A DNA stretch of 64,000 nucleotides from Chitinophaga filiformis (GCF_900102545.1 NZ_FNBN01000001.1:346758-410757), one strand, 5' to 3'. Positions 1 through 8,588 are shown, counted from the stretch's first letter. Translations and numbers: made by a program. Notes: generated by a model from the sequence alone, not told the origin.

Positions 1-489
1 ATAATTCACTTCAGCCTGTAGTTTTTCTACCCGTATTTCCTGCAATAGTTTCTTCTGCTCATACCAATCCATACTGAATTTCAAGGCGACCGTCAACAAC
101 AGGTAAAGAGAAGTATGTGTAAAATTGTAGATCAGTGAAGTGGAAAGCTTAGCGTATCTGCTCGGCCCCAATACATATCCGAAGAGATAGTAGTCGTAAA
201 AACTTTGCACCAACAAATAGCCTATCAATAACATGAATACCAACAAAAAATATCCGCCATACTTGCCCCGTAAAAGATAACGTGGAATAAGCCAGTGGAT
301 ATTCGCCCAGGCTAGTGCAATGAGCAATGAAACCCTCACCACCACGCAGACAAAAAAATTAGGTAGACCGGCTTTCTGGATCAGGTAGGTGCGGTCATAC
401 AGAAAAATAAGCGTAACCATCACCCAGTAGGCGACATAGAAATATCGCCGTCGTGCCATCAGGCCTTTATTGATCGTGGAACTCATCAT
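1..489 (-). CDS. LytS-type sensor histidine kinase, N-terminal part (cut by window edge)
   Basis: The frame is open from an ATG at 489 (or the next ATG, 486) to the window edge, giving 163 residues with no stop. It has about four hydrophobic segments (around residues 15-26, 42-60, 75-92 and 115-140), then a charged helix with WYEQKKLLQEIRVEKLQAE. Multi-helix membrane domains followed by this kind of coiled coil are typical of Bacteroidota LytS/YehU-family kinases, where the coil leads into the His_kinase domain. The histidine motif and ATPase domain would lie beyond base 1. A partner LytTR regulator would be expected there too, but cannot be seen. Family call is inference from the N-terminal half only. 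Confidence 0.75.
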   Translation of the reverse strand, partial: MMSSTINKGLMARRRYFYVAYWVMVTLIFLYDRTYLIQKAGLPNFFVCVVVRVSLLIALAWANIHWLIPRYLLRGKYGGYFLLVFMLLIGYLLVQSFYDYYLFGYVLGPSRYAKLSTSLIYNFTHTSLYLLLTVALKFSMDWYEQKKLLQEIRVEKLQAEVNY

Positions 490-807
490 ATCGGACTTTT
501 TACTATTTACGGTATTGATGAGGAAAATGAAAAATCTGGTAGAGCAACTACACAAAAAATAGACGAACGGGGCTACCTCTTTACTAAGGTAGCAACAATA
601 GCCATAAACGACAAGGAACGGTTTATACAAGGACAAGACACTTTGATCCTGGACATATACCGGAAATATGAAATCCCGAAGAGCCAATGTGGATCAAAAA
701 CGGCCCGCGATACCATGCTCTATCCATGCCTTTACTATGGCTTTACCCTGCCTTTGACATGCCTTTGGGGTGGACCTGTAACCAGGCACTTCAACGATAA
801 CATCCTT
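490..807. other. Intergenic stretch without a supported gene
   Basis: This 318-base gap separates the end of the AraC gene from the start of the sensor kinase, both on the minus strand. It holds one short hairpin at 572-593 (7-bp stem GCTACCT/AGGTAGC, 8-nt loop) without a T run, which could be a weak terminator for the AraC gene. The plus-strand frame that crosses its end runs mostly antisense to the AraC gene and is not credible. Confidence 0.5.
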
Positions 808-1731
808 TCAAGCGAAAGACTGCCTGAATTCCACAGGCGTCATATTCGTCTTCTGCCTGAACAATTTGTTGAACGATTGCGGATGCTCAAAGCCCAGTTC
901 ATACGCAATCTCAGCAATGCTCAGGCTTGTATGACTCAAAATATGTTTCGCTTTTTCAATGAGGTGGTGATGAATCTGCTGTTGAGCACTCAGGCCGGTG
1001 AGAGACTTCAGCATATCGGTCAGATATCTCGGAGACACGTTCAGGTGATCTGCCAGTTCCTGGACTGATGGAATGCCGGTTAAGGGAGATTTACGGGTAT
1101 CGAGACGATCAGACAGATATGCGTCCATTTTGCCGATCAGATCGTTGTAAACAGTTTTGCGGGTGATGAATTGCCGGTTGTAATAACGGTTGCTATAATT
1201 CAACAGCAGTTCTATCTGGGATACCAGTACATCCTGACTGAAATGATCGATGTTGTTATCAAGTTCTTTTGCGATAGCGTCAAAAAGGGAAGCAATGATC
1301 TTCTTTTCCTTGTCAGACAGGAACAGGGCCTCTGATACGGCATAGGAAAAGAATCCGTATTTATGGATGGCATTGCCCAGGGTATAATTCCTGATCAGGT
1401 CCGGATGAAAGAATAAGGCATAACCTTCATATGTCTGCTCTTCACCAGATACAGTGACGATCTGGTTCGGGGCGAGGAAAGCAAGACCGCCTTCTTCGAA
1501 ATCATAGTAGCCCTGGCCATATTTCACCTGCCCCCTAAAGCTGGTCTTAAATGAGATTTTGTAAAAGTTGAGGGAGTACTTTTCACCTACATCTGCAAAC
1601 GGCACTTTTGTATTATCGTAGTTGATCAATGCGACAAGCGGATGTAAGGGTGCGGTATGACCCAGCTGCCGCATTAACTCAGATACACTGTTGAAGACGT
1701 GTATTTCAGACGAGGCTTTTTTCATGTGCAA
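808..1731 (-). CDS. AraC family transcriptional regulator
   Basis: The protein has 307 residues: an N-terminal effector-sensing half and a C-terminal double helix-turn-helix of about 95 residues (VQELADHLNVSPRYLTDMLK, then SIAEIAYELGFEHPQSFNKL and an F-R-Q end). This is a standard AraC/XylS DNA-binding domain. A second ATG lies two codons in (1725), and either could be the start. It lies 61 bp downstream of a short-chain dehydrogenase gene read in the same direction, and such AraC/SDR pairs are common, so it may control that gene. The effector is unknown. Confidence 0.9.
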   Translation of the reverse strand: MHMKKASSEIHVFNSVSELMRQLGHTAPLHPLVALINYDNTKVPFADVGEKYSLNFYKISFKTSFRGQVKYGQGYYDFEEGGLAFLAPNQIVTVSGEEQTYEGYALFFHPDLIRNYTLGNAIHKYGFFSYAVSEALFLSDKEKKIIASLFDAIAKELDNNIDHFSQDVLVSQIELLLNYSNRYYNRQFITRKTVYNDLIGKMDAYLSDRLDTRKSPLTGIPSVQELADHLNVSPRYLTDMLKSLTGLSAQQQIHHHLIEKAKHILSHTSLSIAEIAYELGFEHPQSFNKLFRQKTNMTPVEFRQSFA

Positions 1732-1792
1732 TCCGTTTTTGGGAAGGAGCTTTACACAGGCACTATAGCAGCGCCTGCGTAAAGGTAGGTAA

Positions 1793-2533
1793 TTAATCCT
1801 GTGCTGCAGGGCGGATGATAATATCTCCGATATCTACATTAGCAGGTTGCCCGATGGCAAATGCAACTGCGCTGGCAATGTCGTCTGGAGAGATACCCTG
1901 AGTTTCCATCTTTTCCAGAATAACGGCTTTCATCTGCTCATTCTTCAGGTTGTTCACAAATTCTGTCTGTACAAATCCTGGTGAGATGCCTGTTACGCGC
2001 AGCCAGCCGTTAGATTCCTGTCGCAATGCCTCGCTGATGGTACGCACTGCGTTCTTTGTACCTGCATATACTCCCTGTAGGGGAACGATTTTGATACCTG
2101 AAGTGGAAATAATGTTGATGATATGGCCTGATCCCTGCTCGCGGAAAACCGGTATCGCAGCGGCAATGCCATACAATACCCCTTTCAGATTTATATCGAT
2201 CATTTCCTCCCAACCTTCAATATCCAGTTCGTCTATGCGGGACAACTGGCTTACACCCGCATTGTTGATCATCACATCCAGCCGGCCATAATTGTCAAGG
2301 GCCAGTTTCACAAGATGCAGCAGGTCATCTCTGCGCCTTACATCAGTGACGGTATAAACTACCTCGCCACCGTCCTCTCTTATAGCTGTAGCGAGTTCTT
2401 CTAAACGGTCATTCCGGCGGGCACCCAGAACTATCTTAGCTCCTTCTTTGGCCAGCATCAGGGCAATAGATCTGCCGATACCGCTGCTTGCTCCGGTAAT
2501 AGCTACCACTTTTCCTTTGATTTCGTATTTCAT
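1793..2533 (-). CDS. Short-chain dehydrogenase/reductase (SDR)
   Basis: A classical SDR of 246 residues. The Rossmann cofactor motif TGASSGIG is at residues 14-21, NNAG near residue 90, and the catalytic pair YAGTK near residue 155. The basic residues after the glycine motif (GARRND) suggest NADP(H). It would act in the cytosol on an unknown alcohol or ketone. The ATG at 2533 gives the family-typical N terminus. The upstream -7-like box reads GAACTTTG on the minus strand, a weak match to TAnnTTTG. It is followed by an AraC regulator gene. Confidence 0.92.
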   Translation of the reverse strand: MKYEIKGKVVAITGASSGIGRSIALMLAKEGAKIVLGARRNDRLEELATAIREDGGEVVYTVTDVRRRDDLLHLVKLALDNYGRLDVMINNAGVSQLSRIDELDIEGWEEMIDINLKGVLYGIAAAIPVFREQGSGHIINIISTSGIKIVPLQGVYAGTKNAVRTISEALRQESNGWLRVTGISPGFVQTEFVNNLKNEQMKAVILEKMETQGISPDDIASAVAFAIGQPANVDIGDIIIRPAAQD

Positions 2534-2662
2534 GATGCGTGTTATTTATGCATCAAAGTTCCGGGGAAGGTGGGAGGATGTTGTAGCCAAAAGTGTAAAT
2601 GTTGTAGCCGGAATGTTTTTTAAAAACAACTAATTTATTATTTCAACATAAATTAATTCCTT

Positions 2663-2690
2663 TTTTTAGTAACTTTATGATTACTAAAAA
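2663..2690. promoter_or_regulatory. Perfect 10-bp dyad over the promoter of the GNAT cassette
   Basis: TTTTTAGTAA (2663-2672) and TTACTAAAAA (2681-2690) are perfect inverted copies with an 8-nt spacer. The spacer holds the end of a TAACTTTA box (2670-2677), close to the Bacteroidota TAnnTTTG element, and the small gene starts 8 nt after the dyad. A dyad over the promoter is the usual arrangement for autoregulated toxin-antitoxin operons. Its role as an operator is inferred. Confidence 0.6.
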
Positions 2691-2697
2691 TTTAAAA

Positions 2698-2856
2698 ATG
2701 GCAAGACAGATTAAAGAAACTCCTGTTTTGAAAGGTAAGGATGCTGCGAAATTTTTAGCCGACGTTAATAAGTCAAAAGATCAAAAAGCAAGTAAAGAAG
2801 CGCTTGAAAAAATTAAAAAAAATTACGAAAAACTTAAAGCTATTTCTACTTTCTAA
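2698..2856 (+). CDS. Small charged protein, candidate antitoxin of a GNAT cassette
   Basis: A 52-residue open frame from ATG 2698 to TAA 2856 that overlaps the next gene by one base (TAATG), a sign of translational coupling. It begins MARQIKETPVLKGKDAAKFL and ends in a lysine-rich helix. I recall short proteins of this pattern (KETP-L-G-DA-F) directly in front of GNAT acetyltransferases in many bacteria and archaea, but no search was made. Fourteen of 52 residues are lysine. The DNA of this gene and the next is markedly AT-rich against its neighbours, which suggests recent transfer. The antitoxin role is inferred from size, coupling and the dyad at 2663-2690. Confidence 0.75.
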   Translation: MARQIKETPVLKGKDAAKFLADVNKSKDQKASKEALEKIKKNYEKLKAISTF

Positions 2857-3389
2857 TGGACTTGTCTGATTTTAGGTTAATTCGTCTGGCTCCTGAAACT
2901 CAAATAAAACCTTTCAATTGTGGCGATCAAGACCTCAATGAATTTTTACTCCAGGATGCTCGAAACTATTTAAACGAATTATTAGCGGTAACTTATATAA
3001 TTGAAAGCGATACTGAAACTATCGCTTTTTTTAGTTTATTGAATGACAAAATTTCACTTCAGGAAATTTGTAGTAACAATCAATGGAAAAAAATTCAAGG
3101 TAGACTTCATAGAAGAAAAGGCAAACCGTCTAAAAGCTATCCCGCAATGAAAATTGGCCGTTTAGGTGTTTCTGATTCAGTACAAAATCAAGGGCTTGGC
3201 GGTATGATTTTAGACTTCATAAAGAATCTATTTATAAGTAATAATAGAACAGGTTGTAAATTTATAACTGTTGATGCTTACAATCGCTCAACTAAATTCT
3301 ACGAGAAAAATGGTTTTAATTTCTTTCCAGCCAAAGAATCAGATAACCATACTAAAATGATGTACTTTGATTTAGTGACATTGTTCTAG
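2856..3389 (+). CDS. GNAT family N-acetyltransferase, candidate toxin
   Basis: A 177-residue GNAT-fold acetyltransferase. The acetyl-CoA motif A lies around residues 102-120 (IGRLGVSDSVQNQGLGG, with the Q-x-x-G-x-G loop), and the late FYEKNGF motif is near residue 150. The early segment FNCGDQDLNEFLLQDA resembles the N terminus of TacT/AtaT-type GNAT toxins, which acetylate aminoacyl-tRNA. It is translationally coupled to the small gene in front. AT-rich codon use sets it apart from flanking genes. It could instead be a plain housekeeping acetyltransferase. The toxin role is inferred. Confidence 0.85.
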   Translation: MDLSDFRLIRLAPETQIKPFNCGDQDLNEFLLQDARNYLNELLAVTYIIESDTETIAFFSLLNDKISLQEICSNNQWKKIQGRLHRRKGKPSKSYPAMKIGRLGVSDSVQNQGLGGMILDFIKNLFISNNRTGCKFITVDAYNRSTKFYEKNGFNFFPAKESDNHTKMMYFDLVTLF

Positions 3390-3475
3390 TGCTTTTATAA
3401 ATATCAACAAACAACGTCTTTTGAACCCAAAATCCCCAAGTGACTACCACTAACTTAAATTGGTAAGAGATCGCC

Positions 3476-3976
3476 TTATTTTTTAAATGTGCGACTAATC
3501 CTTTTTAGCCATTCTTCCTGCTCGTCGGTATCGGGTACTTTCAATCCCCGTACCTTACTGATATGACTAAACACCTCTTCTGGCTTATATCCATCCTGTA
3601 CCATCAGGCATCCAGTTATGATAGATGAACGGCCAATGCCCATACGGCAATGTACTACAGTACAGTCGCCTTGGTCTAGTCTTTTTTTTACCTGAGCGAG
3701 GAAATTATGTAAGTTTTTATCCTCATCGGGGATAGACCTGTCTGGTATGGGGAAGTGCAAATATGCCATCTCATGTTTGGTGCATATGGCAGGTTGTCGT
3801 TCCAGCCCAAGCTCCCGGATCTCATCTTTTTCTAACAGGGATATGATTACCTTCGCTCCTTGTTTTTTAACACTTAGAATTTCTTCCTCCAGCCACTCAT
3901 TTCCTCTTGGTCTTGACATGATCCCCAACTGGGCCGAGTTTTCAAATTTGTATACCCAATATATTCTTGTAGCCAT
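3476..3976 (-). CDS. Dual-specificity / tyrosine protein phosphatase-like protein
   Basis: A 166-residue cysteine phosphatase. The P-loop CRMGIGRS, with nucleophile C110 and the C-x5-R signature, is complete. The likely general acid is D79 in FPIPDRSIP. Small bacterial members of this fold act on phosphotyrosine or other phosphomonoesters in the cytosol. It has no signal peptide. The next gene in the same direction encodes an unrelated small membrane protein, so context adds nothing. The substrate is unknown. Confidence 0.88.
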   Translation of the reverse strand: MATRIYWVYKFENSAQLGIMSRPRGNEWLEEEILSVKKQGAKVIISLLEKDEIRELGLERQPAICTKHEMAYLHFPIPDRSIPDEDKNLHNFLAQVKKRLDQGDCTVVHCRMGIGRSSIITGCLMVQDGYKPEEVFSHISKVRGLKVPDTDEQEEWLKRISRTFKK

Positions 3977-4016
3977 TGACTGTAGATATTCTGGTAAAAA
4001 TAAAACCGAAAGAATT

Positions 4017-4280
4017 TTATTTCCTCATTAACCTGATCACCCATATCCACATCAGGACAGCCAGGACGGTAACTATAAGCGTCAGGGCAAGCTCCAGTTG
4101 ATAAAAACCACTGGCCTCCATTCCCATGTTAGTGCCTGAATAATCCGCCACTGTCGAAATACAGGCATAAATTCCGCCGAGAGATAAAATTGATAGTAGA
4201 AGTGTTACGAGCAATAAAAATCCAAGCATAGGGTAATGAATATCCATTAAAAATAACATAAATATGGTGTTATGGGGCAA
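4017..4280 (-). CDS. Small membrane protein of unknown function
   Basis: An 87-residue frame with two strongly hydrophobic stretches (about residues 18-42 and 62-83) and a short basic end (RLMRK). I do not recognise a family. Internal methionines at residues 8, 12 and 18 are alternative starts. It lies head-to-head with another small membrane protein at 4325, so both may be real small inner-membrane proteins sharing a control region. Confidence 0.55.
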   Translation of the reverse strand: MPHNTIFMLFLMDIHYPMLGFLLLVTLLLSILSLGGIYACISTVADYSGTNMGMEASGFYQLELALTLIVTVLAVLMWIWVIRLMRK

Positions 4281-4324
4281 TAAAAATAAATGCTGCTATA
4301 TCTTAGCGCTCCAATCGAGCAAAA

Positions 4325-4627
4325 ATGATTATTGCACCCAATACCATGAAAAAAGCAGCAAAGGTCTGCCTGGCTTTAACTCTCTTATCCATCATCTTCA
4401 ATTTACTTACTGTTTTACAGACAGAGAGCCAGTTGGTTAGTCCGCTTATACCTCAAGGTGTAATATGGCTGGTAATAAAACCATTTATTTTCAGGTCTAT
4501 CGAAATATCAGTCCTTAGTTTAGCCGGGCTGATATGCTTCTTTTATAACAAATACCTGATCACTATAATTATATGCGTAGCCGCTATAATAGTGCCCATC
4601 TTATTATTTTATTGTATACCACAATAA
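4325..4627 (+). CDS. Small membrane protein of unknown function
   Basis: A 100-residue frame with about three transmembrane segments (residues 10-28, 44-70 and 75-97) and few charged residues. No family is recognised. A second ATG at 4346 gives MKKAAKV, a more usual N terminus for a membrane protein. It is followed after 42 bases by the gene at 4670 in the same direction, possibly one transcript. Confidence 0.55.
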   Translation: MIIAPNTMKKAAKVCLALTLLSIIFNLLTVLQTESQLVSPLIPQGVIWLVIKPFIFRSIEISVLSLAGLICFFYNKYLITIIICVAAIIVPILLFYCIPQ

Positions 4628-4669
4628 TCTTCCTCAAGACTTATCTTTACGGTTCTCAAATAAACACCT

Positions 4670-5320
4670 ATGCACACAGAAATCCCCGCTGTATACGCTG
4701 ATAAACATGGCACCATCCAGACAACTATTATCAATGATTCCAAAACGCTAACCATTGACCTGAACGGAACTATCTTCTCCGGAAATACCTTTGTCTTTTT
4801 TCAACCCGAAGCCTCACTCCCACTCCCCGACCGCTTTACGCTGGGCGAAATTGGACAGTTGACTGATTATACATTATCCTGCCGTATTCCTATATCCACC
4901 TGGAAAGAAGAAACACAAATACCAGGCTTCCTGTTGACTGAGGTAGAATATAAAGAAGATGAGACCCGACTCGACCACAATGCACCCTATTTTGATTTCA
5001 GCTTCGAGCTTGAAGGTAAAATTATCCCTATCGGGAAGTTATCGCAATTTGAAGGCGTGTTCGAAATACTTAGCGAAAAGTTACCGGAGAATATTATCAT
5101 AAAAACCTGTTACACCTGCCTGTATTCCGATTACAGTGTATACGGTTCCGATGTTTTTGGCTCCATGTTATGTTTCAGGAATGTGAAAGATGTATATGTG
5201 AAGGTAAGAAGTAAAGGTGAGTTCATGGATATGATGGATAATTTCGACAGGATAGTACAGGAAACGTATTTGTGCGAAGATTTTTCTCCTCGTATGAAAG
5301 GTGTGGGATATAGAGGGTAA
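4670..5320 (+). CDS. Conserved hypothetical protein (perhaps DUF6304-like)
   Basis: A soluble acidic protein of 216 residues without a signal peptide or membrane segment. The sequence alternates short beta-type stretches, has a CYTC pair near residue 145, and ends CEDFSPRMKGVGYRG. That ending reminds me of the DUF6304 family, but this is memory only. Its function is unknown. It ends just before a hairpin terminator shared with the converging OsmC gene. Confidence 0.7.
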   Translation: MHTEIPAVYADKHGTIQTTIINDSKTLTIDLNGTIFSGNTFVFFQPEASLPLPDRFTLGEIGQLTDYTLSCRIPISTWKEETQIPGFLLTEVEYKEDETRLDHNAPYFDFSFELEGKIIPIGKLSQFEGVFEILSEKLPENIIIKTCYTCLYSDYSVYGSDVFGSMLCFRNVKDVYVKVRSKGEFMDMMDNFDRIVQETYLCEDFSPRMKGVGYRG

Positions 5321-5329
5321 TAAAAATAA

Positions 5330-5355
5330 ATCCTCACCGGTCGACCGGCGAGGAT
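5330..5355. terminator. Hairpin terminator between converging genes
   Basis: ATCCTC-A-CCGG-TCGA-CCGG-C-GAGGAT forms an almost perfect stem with one A/C mismatch. On the minus strand it is followed by a T-rich tract, so it suits the OsmC gene best, and it also sits 10 bases after the stop of the plus-strand gene. Confidence 0.75.
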
Positions 5356-5389
5356 TCAGATGAAGATATATATTGATTGTTGAACCTTA

Positions 5390-5803
5390 TTAACCTACCA
5401 GCTCTGCCTGCAGGGAAATCTCCAGGTTTAAGGCCCTGCTTACAGGACAACCGGCTTTCGCACCTGCTGCTACTTCCTGGAACTTCTCATTGGTGATACC
5501 CGGTACTTTTGCTTTCAGCACCAGATCAGAGCGGGTGATTGTACCATTGTCCAGCGTAACAGTTGATGTTGTTTCCAATGTATCTGCTTTAAATCCTGCT
5601 GCCTCCAGATCGAGGGTAAGTTTCATGTTGAAACAACCCGCGTGTGCTGCTGCTATCAATTCCTCCGGATTGGTACCTACGCCTTCAGCAAAACGGCTGT
5701 TAAAGGAATACTGTGTTTTGTTCAGCACAGTGCTCTGAGTAGAGATGTTACCATTCCCTTCTTTGATAGTGCCATTCCAGATGGCAGATGCTGTACGTTT
5801 CAT
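5390..5803 (-). CDS. OsmC family peroxiredoxin
   Basis: Starting at ATG 5803 gives 137 residues beginning MKRTASAIWNG, the usual N terminus of the OsmC subgroup; the longer frame up to 5860 adds an atypical extension. The conserved TNPEELIAAAHAGCFNMKL holds the first redox cysteine, and GCPVSR near the C terminus the second. OsmC proteins reduce organic hydroperoxides in the cytosol using this cysteine pair. The neighbouring NTF2-like and TetR genes form a separate unit. Confidence 0.93.
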   Translation of the reverse strand: MKRTASAIWNGTIKEGNGNISTQSTVLNKTQYSFNSRFAEGVGTNPEELIAAAHAGCFNMKLTLDLEAAGFKADTLETTSTVTLDNGTITRSDLVLKAKVPGITNEKFQEVAAGAKAGCPVSRALNLEISLQAELVG

Positions 5804-5941
5804 ACTATTGAATGTTTTAAGTGATTTGGCTTGTTTGTTAATCATTAACTGATGACACAAAATTAAGCCGGCGGTGAAGGGTAAGCAATGTACATTTTGC
5901 CATTATTATTGTACATTTTTCCCCTCTTTAACCCTTTCACC

Positions 5942-6352
5942 TTACAATCTCCTCTCCGATTCCTGTATTGGCAGGTCATTAATGCTGGCAAACCTGCGCT
6001 GCATCAGGCCGTTTTCATCAAACTCCCAGTTCTCGTTACCATAAGCCCTGAACCACTGGCCGTCTTTGTCATGGTATTCATATTCAAACCTTACAGCAAT
6101 TCTATTGTCGGTAAAAGCCCAGAGCTCTTTCTTTAATTTATACTCCAGCTCTTTCTTCCATTTCTCTTCCAGGAATTTCTTTGCCTCAGCCCTGCCATTC
6201 AGGAATGTGGAACGGTTCCTCCATTCAGTATCAACTGTATAAGCCAGTGATACCCTTTCAGGGTCCTGTGAATTCCATGCATCTTCTGCTAATTGTACTT
6301 TCTCTTTCGCTGTTTCCTGTGTAAATGGCGGTAACGGATATCTCTTTTCCAT
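5942..6352 (-). CDS. DUF1348 / NTF2-like (SnoaL-type) protein
   Basis: A 136-residue protein rich in W and Y with the DUF1348 pattern: [19 protein letters not shown], then [22 protein letters not shown], then VRFEYEYHD and [15 protein letters not shown]. The fold is the cone-shaped NTF2/SnoaL barrel. No enzyme activity is established for this group. It starts 13 bases after the stop of the TetR gene and very probably belongs to the same transcript under TetR control. Confidence 0.9.
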   Translation of the reverse strand: MEKRYPLPPFTQETAKEKVQLAEDAWNSQDPERVSLAYTVDTEWRNRSTFLNGRAEAKKFLEEKWKKELEYKLKKELWAFTDNRIAVRFEYEYHDKDGQWFRAYGNENWEFDENGLMQRRFASINDLPIQESERRL

Positions 6353-6365
6353 ATGCTATTATTTA

Positions 6366-6905
6366 TTAATTGATTAATGAATTGACTATTTTCCTGGCCT
6401 TCATCACCGGCCACTGGTCGCGGTATAACTGGCTTTCCACAAAGGCGCCTTCATACAACAGGTAAATATGATCGGCCAGTTCCGCGTGCTGCAACAGCTC
6501 TTTAAAAGACTGCCTGATATTACTTTTATGAGAATGAATGACATTCCTCACTTTTGTATTATCCACAGGGATCTCTGAAAGAATATTCAAAAAAGCACAG
6601 CCCCGGAAATCCTCTTTCTCATTTAAAAGCGAGATCAGGTCAAAGGAGGCAAGCACCTTTGTTTTAGCGCTCTTTTTCTGTGCCGTCAATGCCTTCATCT
6701 GTTCCTCTATATAGTTATGACGCTTTTCCAGTACCCCAACACACAAGTCTTCCTTCGACTTAAAATGCTGGTAAAAACTGGCCTTGGCCACATCTGCCTC
6801 TTCTATGATCTGGTTAATACCAGTAGAGTTATAACCCTGTTTCAGAAAAAGCTCATAAGCGGTGGCTAATATTCGCTCACGTGGTTGTAATGATTCTTTA
6901 CTCAT
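6366..6905 (-). CDS. TetR/AcrR family repressor
   Basis: A 179-residue regulator. The N-terminal helix-turn-helix spans about residues 12-57 (ILATAYELFLKQGYNSTGIN, then EADVAKASFYQHFKSKEDL), and a helical ligand domain follows. It heads a two-gene unit with the DUF1348 gene. A perfect 12-bp dyad and a TAnnTTTG box lie directly in front of the ATG at 6905, so autoregulation is likely. The inducer is unknown. The -7 box ends only four bases before the ATG, which suggests a leaderless or almost leaderless mRNA. Confidence 0.93.
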   Translation of the reverse strand: MSKESLQPRERILATAYELFLKQGYNSTGINQIIEEADVAKASFYQHFKSKEDLCVGVLEKRHNYIEEQMKALTAQKKSAKTKVLASFDLISLLNEKEDFRGCAFLNILSEIPVDNTKVRNVIHSHKSNIRQSFKELLQHAELADHIYLLYEGAFVESQLYRDQWPVMKARKIVNSLIN

Positions 6906-6909
6906 GACA

Positions 6910-6917
6910 CAAAGGTA
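6910..6917 (-). promoter_or_regulatory. -7 promoter element of the TetR gene
   Basis: The minus strand reads TACCTTTG, an exact match to the Bacteroidota TAnnTTTG element, four bases before the ATG at 6905. Transcription would start at or next to the start codon. Confidence 0.6.
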
Positions 6918-6928
6918 GGGGATTTTTG

Positions 6929-6956
6929 AATAAACAGACAGACTTGTCTGTTTATT
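6929..6956. promoter_or_regulatory. Perfect TetR-type operator dyad
   Basis: AATAAACAGACA (6929-6940) and TGTCTGTTTATT (6945-6956) are perfect 12-bp inverted arms around GACT. The dyad lies 12 bases upstream of the -7 box of the TetR gene, over the -33 region. Size and symmetry match TetR-family operators. It is also in the upstream region of the plus-strand haem protein gene at 7107, so it could control both directions. Confidence 0.75.
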
Positions 6957-7106
6957 TTTTTTACTACTTCAAGTGGAGCGCCTTACTCATCTCGGCCCTC
7001 ATTTTGCCACGTTCAGCTATTTATTCCACCCGTACAACAATTTCTTCTTGCCATTCGTATTTTCTACAGGCAATTTTGCCGGTAAGCACAACAAATCGGC
7101 CCAATA

Positions 7107-8432
7107 ATGTCTATATCCAACTTCCTCAGAAAACGACTTGTAAACATCGCCCTGGTTATTGCCGGAGTATTGATCCTGATACAATTTATCAGGCCTGGTA
7201 TCTCTCATCCTCCTGTTACAGGAGATATCCAGGCGCCTCCTGATGTAGCGCGCATCCTGCATGCTTCCTGTTATGATTGTCATTCGAATGAGACCAAACT
7301 GAAATGGTTTGATAAGATAGCTCCCGCTTCCTGGCTGGTAGCCGGTCATATCAGGGATGGCAGGGAAGCGCTGAACTTCTCCAACTGGGACAGCCTCTCT
7401 GCCGGCGACCGGAAAGCCAATCTCTTCCTGTCTGTCAACCAGGTGATGTTCGGTACGATGCCACTCCCCTCTTATACGGCTTTCCATGGAGATGCCAGAC
7501 TAACGGAAAAGGATATTAATATCCTTAAGACATATGTCGGCGGACTGGCACCTGTTAAGATATCTGACACCTCCCGTATTGCCGTGGCACAACAACAATT
7601 CAGCAAGTGGGCTGCCGGAGCGCTTCCTTCTGTGGAGGAAGTACAACCTGCTCCCAATGGCATCCCATATATACATGATTACAGAGACTGGCAGATCGTG
7701 AACATCTCAGACAGGTTCGATAACGGTACGATGAGGGTGATCCTGGGCAACGATGTTGCAATAGAGGCGATTAATAAACACCAGACCAATCCATGGCCCA
7801 ATGGCGCCATATTCGCCAAAGTAGCCTGGGAACAATTGACTGATAGCAGCCTTGTTGCCAATACCGGCGAACTGAAACAGGTGGAGTTCATGATAAAAGA
7901 TGATAAAAAATATGCCAGCACCGCAGGCTGGGGTTGGGCCAGATGGAAAGGGAATGACCTGAAACCATATGGTAAAACACTAACATTTACACAGGAATGT
8001 GTGAACTGTCACCAGCCGATGAAAGACAATGACTTCGTCTTTACGCCTACCATGGCAGATGCCGACAGACCTGATAAAGTAGTGAGTGGGGTACAACAAC
8101 AGCTGATTACCTCCGTGATCGATAATAAAAAACAGACACACACCGTACTACTGGGGAACGGCATTGCCGTACAACATGCCAGAAGCGGCGCTGCAGGTGC
8201 TTATCCGGCAGGATCAGTACTTACGCTGGCTACCTGGTCACAGCAGGAAGATGCGCACTGGTTTGGTGCGAAGATCCCGGCACATCTGCAGACGGTAGAA
8301 ACAGTGAAAGTAGGTGCAGCAACAACTTACGAAAGCTATCAGGCGCCATCCTGGAAGCAGTTACCAGCGGCAGACCATTCAGACAGGATCAATTATATTA
8401 CTCATCTGAAAGCATCGGTTATCTTTAACTAA
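7107..8432 (+). CDS. Haem-binding, cytochrome P460-like protein
   Basis: A 441-residue membrane-anchored protein. An N-terminal hydrophobic helix (about residues 11-29) precedes a haem-binding domain with C55-Y-D-C58-H59. A second CVNCH motif lies near residue 297 in the cytochrome P460-like C-terminal half. Both are c-type haem attachment sites (CxxCH). It is probably anchored in the inner membrane and faces the periplasm, in electron transfer or small-molecule oxidation. The TetR operator at 6929-6956 lies upstream, but the distance (about 150 bases) leaves control by TetR open. Confidence 0.85.
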   Translation: MSISNFLRKRLVNIALVIAGVLILIQFIRPGISHPPVTGDIQAPPDVARILHASCYDCHSNETKLKWFDKIAPASWLVAGHIRDGREALNFSNWDSLSAGDRKANLFLSVNQVMFGTMPLPSYTAFHGDARLTEKDINILKTYVGGLAPVKISDTSRIAVAQQQFSKWAAGALPSVEEVQPAPNGIPYIHDYRDWQIVNISDRFDNGTMRVILGNDVAIEAINKHQTNPWPNGAIFAKVAWEQLTDSSLVANTGELKQVEFMIKDDKKYASTAGWGWARWKGNDLKPYGKTLTFTQECVNCHQPMKDNDFVFTPTMADADRPDKVVSGVQQQLITSVIDNKKQTHTVLLGNGIAVQHARSGAAGAYPAGSVLTLATWSQQEDAHWFGAKIPAHLQTVETVKVGAATTYESYQAPSWKQLPAADHSDRINYITHLKASVIFN

Positions 8433-8588
8433 GGTATACCCTCGGGCTAATATAAAAACCGGGGAGAAGCCTTGTTCATCAACTACAGTTTTGACGATAC
8501 AGGTAGTATACTTTTAAAAACATGCGCGCAAATGGCGCTCCTTTACCATGTTTTTCCTAGATTTATATACACCACCAAAAAGCTGCTT

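Noticed and set aside
643..1068. A 141-residue plus-strand frame
   Set aside because: More than half runs antisense to the AraC DNA-binding domain, and the rest has no recognisable motif or promoter.
2448..2633. A 61-residue plus-strand frame at the SDR start
   Set aside because: It is antisense to the SDR start and its promoter and shows no motif.
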